Positions 1-10,300 of a stretch of DNA of 64,000 nt are shown piece by piece (the stretch's first letter is position 1; every line of letters begins with the position of its first letter). The DNA comes from Dyella ginsengisoli LA-4 (GTDB lineage Bacteria; Pseudomonadota; Gammaproteobacteria; Xanthomonadales; Rhodanobacteraceae), in contig NZ_AMSF01000055.1 of the NCBI RefSeq assembly GCF_000334915.1, forward strand, positions 1-64,000, in the 5' to 3' direction. Under the pieces are notes generated by a model that saw nothing but the letters and a program-made list of their open reading frames with translations, had not been told where the DNA came from and did no database searches. Both the position numbers and the translations under genes were made by a program.

Positions 1-105
1 CACCCGCCGCCTATGCCAAGCAGTTAAAGTGACCCCGGACTCCAAACCGTCCCGCTACTCAAAGCGGGGGGACGTCGCGCCGGCACCGCGTCGGCGGCGG
101 ATCGG
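1..105. other. left edge, no gene seen
   Basis: G+C-rich stretch before the RAYT remnant. I see no open frame with homology I recognise and no clear RNA. A short inverted pair around positions 58-72 (CAAAGC..GGGGGG region) is not convincing. Confidence 0.4.
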
Positions 106-297
106 GCCTATGGCGAATGGCTGCGGCAAGGCGTCAGCGAGGACGACCTGCTCCGCATCCGCGAGCACCTTCAGAAAGAACGCGCCTTGGGCGACCGCAC
201 GTTCCAGGCACTGGTCGAGCGGGCGCTCGGCCGCCCGGTGGCGGCACGGCCACAGGGACGGCCGAGGCGGGCCGACGATGCAAATCAGGGGACTTAA
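106..297 (+). pseudogene. 3' remnant of a RAYT (REP-associated tyrosine transposase)
   Basis: The frame from AYGEWLRQG to the TAA at 295-297 matches, almost residue for residue, the last third of the intact RAYT at 37448-38155 (shared stretches EWLRQGVSEDDLL, KERALGDRTFQALVERALGR, RPQGRP). The N-terminal two thirds with the HUH motif are missing, so it cannot be functional. It ends in the same REP sequence as the intact copy. A fragment left by REP/RAYT movement or local rearrangement is the simplest reading. It marks the left end of the toxin stack at 328-1340. Confidence 0.85.
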
Positions 298-316
298 TTA
301 CCTCCGTCCCCTTTAG
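289..316. repeat. REP element copy 1
   Basis: GGGGAC and GTCCCC arms flank the core TTAATTACCTCC. The same unit recurs at 38147-38173 and at 40118-40150, each time joined to the 3' end of a RAYT reading frame. Such palindromes are the usual target of RAYT proteins (family knowledge). It may also act as a transcription end for the flanking minus-strand genes, but no U-tract supports that. Confidence 0.75.
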
Positions 317-327
317 CCCTTTAGCGG

Positions 328-660
328 TCAGGTAAACATCTCAATGTCGTCTATTGCGTCTTCGACCCGACCTGCTATCTCCGTATCAGAGAGATGACCC
401 CGTAGGCTCTCCAATACTTTTTCCCGATCGATACTTCTATGGATTCTTGCAAGATGCCCCAAACAAGTGGCAGCAAGCCCGCTAATTCGGCTATCTTGGT
501 TCGATAGAAAGCTAAGGCATAGTTCTTGCGCCCATCGCCAATCTTGGTCATGAAATGTCACCGACACCAAAGCATTACATATCTTCTCAGCGTCACCTGA
601 AGAGAAAGATCGACGCACATCTTCCCTTGAAAGCTCCGGGACATCTGAAAATTTGTTCAT
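328..660 (-). CDS. HEAT-like immunity protein, partner of orphan toxin
   Basis: 110 residues, acidic and all-helical in appearance, with repeated paired-helix character (WRWAQELCLSFL, ISGLAATCLGHLARIH) and the tail VEDAIDDIEMF. It resembles small HEAT-repeat immunity proteins found beside RHS and CDI tips (family recollection, not a search). The ATG at 660-658 shares its A with the TAA of the upstream toxin gene (TAATG), so the two are translationally coupled. A longer frame to 747 exists, but it would run through the toxin gene. It probably neutralises the toxin encoded at 660-959. The A+T content is well above that of the flagellar genes, which fits horizontal acquisition. Confidence 0.7.
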   Translation of the reverse strand: MNKFSDVPELSREDVRRSFSSGDAEKICNALVSVTFHDQDWRWAQELCLSFLSNQDSRISGLAATCLGHLARIHRSIDREKVLESLRGHLSDTEIAGRVEDAIDDIEMFT

Positions 661-959
661 TATTGGCCACCTAAAATGTTGCCACGTCGATCCACCATTC
701 CAGCCCTCTGCAAAGCATTTTGCATTTCCGGACGAAGCTCCGACCAAGTACGAACGTGGCCGTGATAAACATTATTAATCGTATTATCAAATATCACAAA
801 ATCCCCGGTCTCGTAATCTATTCCGACTCGTCGCGTTGAGGTCGACTTAACCTGTATAGAAGTGTCGAGCGCGTCCTGCCCATTTACTGGTCCACGACTC
901 TTAACCGAGTTACCGACGGCCCCATGATAATCAGCGCCCTCGAACTCCATCCTTCGCAT
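660..959 (-). CDS. orphan polymorphic toxin tip, Ntox17-like
   Basis: 99 residues. The features GADYHG, NSVKSRGPVNGQDALD, VGIDYETGDFVIFD, YHGHVRTW and QRAGMVDRRGNIL match my recollection of polymorphic toxin type 17 domains, which are RNase-like tips on RHS and related effectors. No carrier protein precedes it. The open frame extends back from the ATG at 959 to the TGA of the neighbouring immunity gene (1008-1010), in that gene's own frame, reading through GVPDTGLGSGN, which looks like a linker ahead of a toxin tip. It is therefore a displaced RHS tip rather than a normal gene. Whether it is translated is unknown. It could serve as a donor cassette for recombination onto RHS1. Family assignment is moderate. 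Confidence 0.65.
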   Translation of the reverse strand: MRRMEFEGADYHGAVGNSVKSRGPVNGQDALDTSIQVKSTSTRRVGIDYETGDFVIFDNTINNVYHGHVRTWSELRPEMQNALQRAGMVDRRGNILGGQ

Positions 960-1007
960 AGCGCTTAAAGTGTTTCCAGATCCTAATCCCGTGTCTGGAA
1001 CACCAAA

Positions 1008-1340
1008 TCAGCGCGTGCCACTGTTATATAGCGACTCCAAATCGTCTTCATAAATACCGGGGGCATCGAGGCTTAGCCATTCAGAAAGTTTATCTGGATA
1101 GGAAAAGTGATGGCTGCCATCCTCGATGACATGAGACTTGCCTGTACCGTACTTTGAAATGAAAAGCAGATGCTCGCGCACCGCTCCAACTAATTTTGTC
1201 AACTCAATAGTTGGCTGCTCAGCTTTTGCCTCTTGGCGATCTCTACGACTAAAGGTCGACACACCCATCAAGAGATCATAAACATCTCGCTCATGACCGT
1301 TTTCCAGCAAAGACTTAATCATTTCAATTTTTTTAGACAT
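1008..1340 (-). CDS. putative immunity protein for RHS1
   Basis: 110 residues, no recognised family. The N-terminus is helical (KKIEMIKSLLENGHERDVYDLLMG); the C-terminal half is rich in aromatic and acidic residues (SHHFSYPDKLSEWLSLDAPGIYEDDLESLY). It begins 53 bases after the stop of RHS1, on the same strand, where the cognate immunity gene of a polymorphic toxin is expected. The Shine-Dalgarno is weak (GCGAGAT next to ATG). A+T content is high. The role is inferred from position only; protection against the RHS1 C-terminal tip is the expected job. Confidence 0.6.
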   Translation of the reverse strand: MSKKIEMIKSLLENGHERDVYDLLMGVSTFSRRDRQEAKAEQPTIELTKLVGAVREHLLFISKYGTGKSHVIEDGSHHFSYPDKLSEWLSLDAPGIYEDDLESLYNSGTR

Positions 1341-1393
1341 ATCTCGCGCCTATTTCGATACATGAGATCACTTCAAATATGCATCGCATGTTA

Positions 1394-4300
1394 TTAGGGT
1401 ACCCGATACCCAACGACTTGGCCGCCACTATTGAACCCAACATTCGAATAGCCAAGGGTTGCTCTAATCTTTGCTGCCGGAGTCATTTGAAGCGCGTCCT
1501 GGCTCGAGTATCCGAGATCGTTGTAGTAGTAGTCATAGATGCCCTCATTGGACGCATCCAGATCACCGGAAATCGACGTCACATTTTCAGGACCCAGCTG
1601 CTCAATCGCTCTCGAAACCATTTCGGTTCCTAGACCACTTTGCTGAGGGCTCGCTCCCAACCAATCGATATTTAGATTCCCTGTCTGAGAGTTGAACGTT
1701 GCCCTGAGCTGGTTGGCCGGGAATTCCGTCGAACCTTGATCAACAATGCTGCCATCTGCAGCCACAGTTTGGTTGGACTGAACGGTAATCGTCGTACCGT
1801 TGGACGTTTGAGCGGTTTGGGTCTCAAAATCCAGACCCAACTCGCTGCGATACGGCGTGAAAGACGGCGGACTGATCGTTTCAGGTGCTGTGTCTGGAAC
1901 CATCCGCTGAAGTGGTGGCGCACTATCTAACTGCCAACTTGTCGGTTGCAACTCTACCCGCCACATGGGCTCAGGAACAGGGGCGACCTCTCCGGGGCCA
2001 GCGAACAGAGCCGGGGCACCACCCGCGAGCAAGACCCCGCCTAGCCTCCTCCTAAAGTCACGATTGGCCTCCTCGATGTCCAGATTCTCCGGACCGACGC
2101 TTGGGACCATTTTTCCGTCAGGCCCAACCTGCGTCGCGCGATATTGCAGATCCACCTCTGGCCCAACCGCATGCGCTTCCATTTGGTCGGAAAGCGAGCC
2201 GCTAGTCCCTCCACGAAGTGCGATATCAGCCTGCAAGGCGTGGTACCGAGCGCTCCCGGGAACTGTATCCCTCAGCTCCATGGTGTCAGCCCGGATTTGT
2301 GAGGACCGACCCGACTGGAACGAGCTGAACAGAAGCTCTTCGGCCGTCATCGAATCAACTCCACCCGCCTGACTGGAGCCGCCAGTCCCGGCTGACGGCG
2401 GAGTTGATGGAGCATCGACCGTTGCCGAAACCGACACAGGCGCCAGATCCGTTACCGTCAGCCCGTGCAGAAGGAGCGGACGTCCTTCGGCATCGACCTC
2501 AAGGAAAGATTCGTAACCTGGGAGGGTGGCAGGAATGATATTACTGCCACCTCTGCCGGCACCAAAGATGGCGGCGTGCAGCGCATCGTCACCCACGCTA
2601 GCAAGCATCGGGTAGTCCGAAGGATTGTAAGAATCAAGTGGATCGCTAGGCCACCCACTCTGGTCAGCCCCAGAAGCTGGGTATGCGTTGAAGAAGCCCC
2701 CTCGAGCATCCGAGTTACTCTGAACCTGAGCGGCCTCCGCGCGATCCTGGGCTTCTTGGGTGCGACGTACTTGGTAGGCATTAAGCGCCGTCATCGCAGC
2801 GCTACCCAACGCATTCCCGAACGCATCCCGAACGATCTGGCCGCTGTTTGCGCCATGCCCCCCAAGCAGTCGTGCAGTCTCGCTGCTGACAGCCCCGCTC
2901 ACCAAGCCGCCGACCACGTTTTGGCCAAACGTGCTATTCGACAGACCGAACTGCTGGTCGAGCTTCCCGGGCAACCCCGAAAGTGATGTCGCCTCAGCAC
3001 TGACCGCCGCCGCAGCCACATTCGCCCAGCTGAAGTGGGCCTGCTGCCCGGCCAGCTTCTCTCCGGCGTAGCCCCCAATGGCTCCCGCCGCACCGACGCC
3101 GGCAATACGAGCATCCGCCGCCAAGGTGTTGGCTTTTTCCAGAGCTGCCAGGCTCTCGCCACCCGAGGCCAAGCCCCCTAGGCCCGCGGTGAACCCGGCG
3201 CCGAGCCCCGCGCCCAAGGCTTCCCCGAAAGAGAACCCGTTGCTCACGCCCAGCATGTCACCCGTGAGCTGCCCGGCCACACTTCCGACAAAACCACCGA
3301 TAGCCGCTGCAGCCAATCCCTCTGCAACAGTGACTCCCGCGATCGCCGAGCCACTCAGGGCAGCGGCACCCGCGGCAAAAATGCCCTCGGTTGCCCCCAT
3401 GGCGACAGCCGCCGCTCCGGCCGTTGCGATGGTCGCCACCACCACCACCGCAATCACAATGATCTGCGCCAACGCACTGCAATGGTGACTACTCGGCGGC
3501 GGCGGCGCCTGCGGCAACGCCGGCGTCGTACTCCCCGAAATCTCCGCCGGGCTGTACGGCTTGAACGTCGTCGCATCGTTGGTCGACGTCGTCACCTCGG
3601 GCAGCTTCAAGGTGGTGCCGAACACCAGATCGCTGTCCTTACTCAACCCGTTGGCGTTTGCCACCACGTACCACAGTGTGCTGGTGCCGTAGACCTGCTG
3701 CGCGATGCTGGCCAGGGTATCGCCGACCTGCGCGGTGTAACTCTGCGTGCCCGAGTCGCCGTTGCTGAAGGCCGTCAGACCGCCCAGCGCATTGATGTGG
3801 CCGCCCTCATCGACCTCGGCCACCTGCTGGCCATTTACATAGGCGTAGTGATGCGTTCCGGTCCCACCGGTGGCGGTGAAGCTGCCGCTGCTGACCGTGC
3901 CATCGCGCCGCTCGAGAATCTGCCCGTTACCATCGTAGGCAAACGCGCGGACCTGATCGCTGTAGGCCGCATTGTTGTAGTGGGTGACCAGGTCGATGCG
4001 CTGACCGAAGTTGTCGTAGATGCCGGTAACCGTACTGGACACGGCATTGCTGTCAGTGCTGGTACCGGCGGTCGCCTTCTCCAGATAGCTATCTTTCCGG
4101 TAGTAGGTGGTGGTGTAGGTGTTGGTGGTCCAGGTCTGCGTGCTGGAATTGAGCGAGGTGTAGCGGTAGACCGTGAGATTGCCAACCCCGTCATAGCCGG
4201 ATGCCCCGCTGGCATTGCTGTAGAGCACCTGCGAGTTGAGCTGCAGCAGGCCGTAGCCGCTGGTGCCGGGGTCTTTCTCCTGGTCCGGGCTGAGCCGGCC

Positions 4301-7300
4301 CTGATCAATCTGTAACGCAGCCGTCTGGAGCCAGCTATCACCAGAGGGGCGCGCGTAGTCGGACGAGGAGGTGATGTGGCCGTCAGCGTCGTAGGTGTTG
4401 ACGGTGGCCTTGGTCAGCCAGCCGGTGTAGTTGAGAGGAAGCGTACCGTCCGTGGTCTGGACGCTGATGTTGCTGCCAGGCTGAAAGTAGATGTCCGAAA
4501 CGGTGAGATGCCCATCGGCGTCATAGCGCCGGGTCTCTTGAAGGTCTTTCCCTCCACCACTAGTAACGGGCCACCAGGTGCGCAATAGTTCGTTGCGTTC
4601 GTCGTAATCTTTCTGCTGGGTGGTTAGAGCATTCGCCGTGTCGTACTGGGTGACTGCGACCACATTGCCGGCGGCGTCGTACGACTGCGAATAGGAGTGC
4701 GCGTCCGTGCTGGACACCAGGATCTGTCCGTTCACCAACTGGCCGTTCGATACCGTGACCCGGTTGTCTGCGTCGTACATGAACCAATAGGCCTGGACGT
4801 TCGGACTTGCGGTGGACGTGGCTGTCGTCGTGGTCTGCGCACTCAAAGGTGCACTCAGAACGAGCATGTTTTTGCTGGGCAGGTTCGAAAATATAATGAG
4901 GTCACAGGTCGTACTCGCCGACATACCATCGACGGAATCCGTTGCCGTGATGACGACATAGAAGTCCCTATCGATACTGCTACTCGGAAGCGTTGCAGTA
5001 AGAGTTCCCGTAGTGGAGTTCCATGAATAAGCTGAACCCAGGGCAGTGCCATCCTGGCGCTTGATGGAATAGGTCAACGCGCGACCGGTGGGGTTGCTAA
5101 ATGCTGTCGAAGGCACTTTCCACGTGCTCGTCCTGCCAGCATAAAACTGAATGACACTGATGCCGCCGTTATAGACTGGAGGCTGGTTTGCCGGCGGGCT
5201 GACCGTGATCGTGAAGGTTGTGCTGGTCACGCCCCCCCTGCTGTCCGAGGCCTTGTAGGTGACGGTATAGCTGCCCGTTGATGTCGGCTTCCCGCTGAAC
5301 GTGCGCGTACTTGCGTTGAAGGAGACTCCGGGAGGCATTCCTGTCGCGCTGTAGGTGATGGTGTCACCGTTCTTGTCAGTAGCTGACGGAGCGGTATACG
5401 CCGCCATGGCGGCCCCGGATACGGCTGTCTGGTTTGCCGCGCTTCCCATAAATGCCGGGGCCGCGTTATTTACGGTTAACGTAAAAGTAGCAGCCGCCGT
5501 ACGACCCAGCTTGTCGGTTGCGATGACCTGGATCCCGTAACTTCCGGAGATCACCGTGCCCACATAGATGGCGCTACCGCCCCAGGTGATGCCGCTGGGA
5601 AGGTTTGATCCATTCGTAAGCTTGGCGGTGTAAGTCAAGCCACCACCGTAAGGATCACTGAAGGTGTTGCTATTGACCTCAATGATCCCGCCTTGCCCGG
5701 GATTGGCCGTCACATTGGACAGGGCATTGATCTGAGTGGGCAGTGCGAAGGAATTGGCCAGCGTGAACTGGCCGGCCGCAGTGCCCCCCTGCCCGTTGGT
5801 TGCGATCACTTCCAGCTGATAGCTGCTGTCTTTCTGATAGGTGTTGGTGACCTCGGAGATCAGGTAGTTGAGGGTGGCGGGAACGCCGGAAATTGCACCG
5901 GAGGTGGCATTGATGCTCAGCCCCACCTGACTGATGCTGACCCACTGCGCAGGGATTGTCCGAGTGGCGACATCGGTGCCTCCATTGACCGGATAGTCGA
6001 GGTCATGTTGCGGGATCAACACCATCGCCGAATACGTCAGCGCACCGCCGTCCGGCTCAGTGAAGGCATTGGCAGGCTTGTTGATGGTTATGGAGCTACC
6101 GCCGATGACACCGGTCTGGTTGGTGTAGCCGCCGTTGTAGACCGGCGGCGGTTGGACATAGGCCTGGGTGTTGATTGAGAAGCCGCCGGCTGCGGACTGC
6201 CCTTGCGGGTTAGTGGCGGTAACGCTGATGAAGTAATTGTTGCCAATGTCGCTGGTTGGCGGCGTGCCGGAGAACACGTGGGTGGTGGCATTGAAGGACA
6301 TCCAGCCGGGCATGCCGCTGGCCACGTAGGTCAGCGTGGTCTGGTCGTTCTCGTAGAACGCCGAGGGCGGTATGGCGTAACTGAACGCGCGCGTGGAAAG
6401 CGCCGTCTGGGCAGTCAGCCCCCCTTGGTACACCGGGGGGGTGGAAGCCACCACGAAGGTGAAGTCAAGCGCTGCCGAGCCCCCATTGGAAGCGTTGGCG
6501 AGCACTCGCAGCGAGTAGCTGTTGATCGATCCTGCCGGCGGCGTGCCGCTGAACGTACGGGTCGTGGCATTGAAGTTGAGCCACCCGGGAAGTTGGCTTC
6601 CGTTGGCGTACTCGGCCGTGTAGGTCACGGTAGCGCCATTGGCATCGGTCGCGGACGGAGCGGAGAAACTGATCGCCGTCCCGATCTTGCCGGTGGGTGG
6701 CGTGATGCCGCTGGTGAAGACTGGGGAGACAACCGGTATCGTGACTGTGAATGTAGTGCTGACCGATGCACCTGAGGCATCGGTGGCAACCAAGGTGATC
6801 GACCAGCTACCCGCCGTGCTCGGATTATTGGAGCTAAGCACGCCATCGGTGCTCAAGTGCAACCACGGCGGAAAATTGGATTCAGTAAAAGTAAGTCCAA
6901 AGCCAAGCGGGTCAGTGAAGGCACTGGATGCATCGAAGCTCCATGCCTGCCCCGGCTGTACGGTTTTCGCGCCGATCGAGGAGACAGTTGGCCCTCCTTC
7001 TCCTGTGCCGATCGGCGACGCATTCGAGCCAAAGGCACTCTGTACGAAGGCGGCACGACGGTTGCCAGCGGCATCATAGTTGTAGGCCGTGCGCATCAGG
7101 CCCACTTTGGTGACGGCGTCCTGGTTGGTAACCACCCACAGGCGATTGTGGCTGTCGTAACGGGTGACAGTTTCATTGTGGACGTTCTGACCAGCACCAT
7201 CGACCGTGTTGGTGACAACATCAGTCACGTTGCCAGAGGCATCGTATTGATAGAGCGTCGAGGCCGAGGTCTGGCTGCCGGTCTTCTCGGTTTTCTGCTG

Positions 7301-10300
7301 GACCAGACCGCTGGCGTAGTAGGTGAAATCGACCTCGCTCGTCGTTCCAACAAGAACCGAGGGCACATAGCCCGGATCGGTCTGCGGTAGCGGCTGCTGC
7401 TGCGAATTCTTCGGATCCCAGGTGCTGGTCTGCGTGGTCAGCAGACCCGAGTCGGGATCGTACGCGTAGGTGTACTTGGCGCCACTCAGGTCGGTGTGCG
7501 CCTGGACACGTCCGAAGTAGTCGTAGGACCAAGTCTGGATGTTGCCATCGGCATCGGTCTCGCTGACCTTGTTGCCGTTGACGTCGTAGACAACCGTATC
7601 GGCGACGCCTTTGGCTTTCTGCACGGCGCTTTGGCTCTTGAGCACCCGGTGCTGGCTGTCGTACTCGTAGTATGACGTGTAGGCAGCAGGATTGGTCCCG
7701 GGATCTCCCGAATTTCCAATGGCATCAGTCACCGCGATGCGATCGCCATTTTCGTTCAGTACATAGGTCTGCAACGTATGAACAATGCGCGTTGCATACG
7801 TACCGTCGGTTGTTTCGACGGTGTAATCCCCCAATCCTGTAACCCTTCCACCGAGATCATAGGTGGTTGTGGTGATGTGGGGTGACAGCACCGCCTGCGC
7901 CAAGCCGATGTCAACAGGCGGGGTCTGTTGTGCAAGTGCGTGACCGAATACGTCGTACGCCGTGTAGCTTTTTGCCAACGTGGCGTCTTGCGACTGGGTC
8001 AATTGGCCGGCGGCGTTGTAGGTGTTCCAGGACGAGTGATTGTTTTCGTCGGTGACTCCGATCAGGCGGCCATTGACGTCGTAGAACCACTGTTTGACCG
8101 GTGTCTGCCATGTGCGGCTGCCATCGGTACCGACCACCATCACCTCAGCCTCGATCTGCTTGATGACGTGATTCTGGGAATCGTAGAGGAAGGTGGTGGT
8201 GTAGCCCCGGGAGTCGGTCCGCGACAGCACATTGCCCCAACGATCGTAGCTGAGGGTTGTGAGGGCGCCGGCATCCACCCCCGAAGCAGCATTGTTGGCG
8301 GGCGCCCGAATATGTTCGGCGCGGCCATCAAGGTCGAGTGGCTGGAAGGTCCATGTCCTACTTCCACCGCCAGTGACCACGTAGCCATCAAAATCCAGGT
8401 GTCCTGCCAGATCGTAGCCGTAGCTATGGATGGCGCCGGTGCTGCTGGCGGGGGCGCTGGTTTGCTGACCGGCGTTGTTGTACGTGAAGACCGCTTCGTT
8501 ACCATCGACCGTGTCGCCGCGGGCAGTCACCTCCCCGAAGGCGTTGTACGTGACGTACTGGGCGCTGTCCGGCGTGCTGACACCGGCCCGCGTGACCACG
8601 GTGCTCATCCGCTGGTTGACGTTGTCGTAGGTGGCCGTGGTGGTAACGACCACCGAGCCGCTGCTGCCGGTGAGCGTGAACCAGGTCTTGGTGAGATTGC
8701 CCGCCTGGTCATAAGCGCTGTAGGTAGTATCCCAGACCGCCGCGACATATCCGGATTGACCCGGGGTACCTTGCTGGGCTTTGATCAGTACCGACTCTGT
8801 TATCTGCCGGCCCAGAACATCGTAATGATCGTAGGTCGTCTCGGCGGTGGCGCCGGTCCCCGAGCGTACCGTGCACACAGCATTGCCCAATGCGTCGTAG
8901 GTGATCGTGGTGACCGGTGAGGCCTGGACATAGAGCGAGGCGCTGGACAGATTGATGCTGGCGCTGCCGGCCAGCAGGGTTTGCCAGTTGCTGACCAGCA
9001 CCGCTCGGCTAGGCTCGGTCACGGTGAGTACACGGCCCAGTGCATCGTAGGTGGTGGTGGTCTTGGCGCCGTTGACGGTCAGCGAAGTGACCCGGTCTTC
9101 GCCGTCGTAACCGAAGCTAGTCGTGCTGCTGCCGCTGGCGATAGCCGCCGTCCCGTTGACGTAGCTGTACTCGCCGCTCTGGACCTGCTGGGACTTCCGG
9201 CCGATGCTGTCGTAGCTGATGGTGGTGGTTCGATCGGAGCCACTGGCCACCGTGCCGGCCGCCGGAAGGCCCGGCACGGTGGCTGTAGTCAGGCTGCTGG
9301 TGGCGATGGCATTGGCATACTCGGTGGTCGAGGTGACCTGCCCGGCGCCGTTGTACGCCCAGGTGGTGACGTAACCCATCGGGTCCACGTCCATCACCTT
9401 CTCGTTAAGCGCGTTGTAGTAGCTGTAGGTGGTCGCCCAGGTCTCGGCGCTGTAATTGGATTGGCCGACGGTGCCATACGCGCCTTGGATCAGCACCGAC
9501 GTCTTCACTACGTTGCCATAAGCGTCGTAGGCATACGTCGTGGTCGGCGAGTCCGTCGCACCCTGCCCGGCGTTATTACCCATCGCCAGTACGTAGGTGA
9601 TGGCCGACTGCACCACACTGGTCTTGCGGTTGGCCTGGTCGTAGGTGGTGTTGATGGTGCGATCACTGCCCGACGCGGTCAGCGCTCCAGTAATCTGCGC
9701 TGCACTCAACGGCTGGCCGGCACTCCAGCCGCCGATCGCGTTGGTGTTCAGTGCCGTGGCGTAACGGGTCACCCCGGTCTGGTTGCCATAGGCATCGTAG
9801 GTGTAGGCGGTGACGTAGCCGTTGGCGTCCACGTCATAGGCCAGCTCACCGTCGAGGTTGTAGGCCTTGTAGGCGTAGTGGCCGCGCACGTCCTTGCTGA
9901 CCACCGCGTGGTCCAGCGCGTCGTAGGTCACCGTGGCGGTCGTAACGCCAGTCGAACTCGTGGCGTGGAACACGCCGCTGGTGTCGACGTAGCCGGCGTC
10001 GGGATAGGTCGTGGTGGTCTGGTGGTTACGGCTGTCGTAGGTGTAGGTGATGGTGCGCGCTGCTGCCGTGCCGTAGCCGTCGGTGCGGGTCGTGACGTTG
10101 CCGTTGGCGTCGTAGGTCAGCGCCGTGATCACCGGCGCACTGGTCGTGCTCAGCGTGTTGCCCGTGATGTACGTCGCGATCGTGACTGCGGGACTGATCT
10201 GCCGGATCTGCCGGCCGGCCGCGTCGTACTGGTAGGTCCACACCGCGCCATCGCGATTGGTCTCGGTGAGTTTCAGACCGGTGTCGTCATAGGTGTAGGA

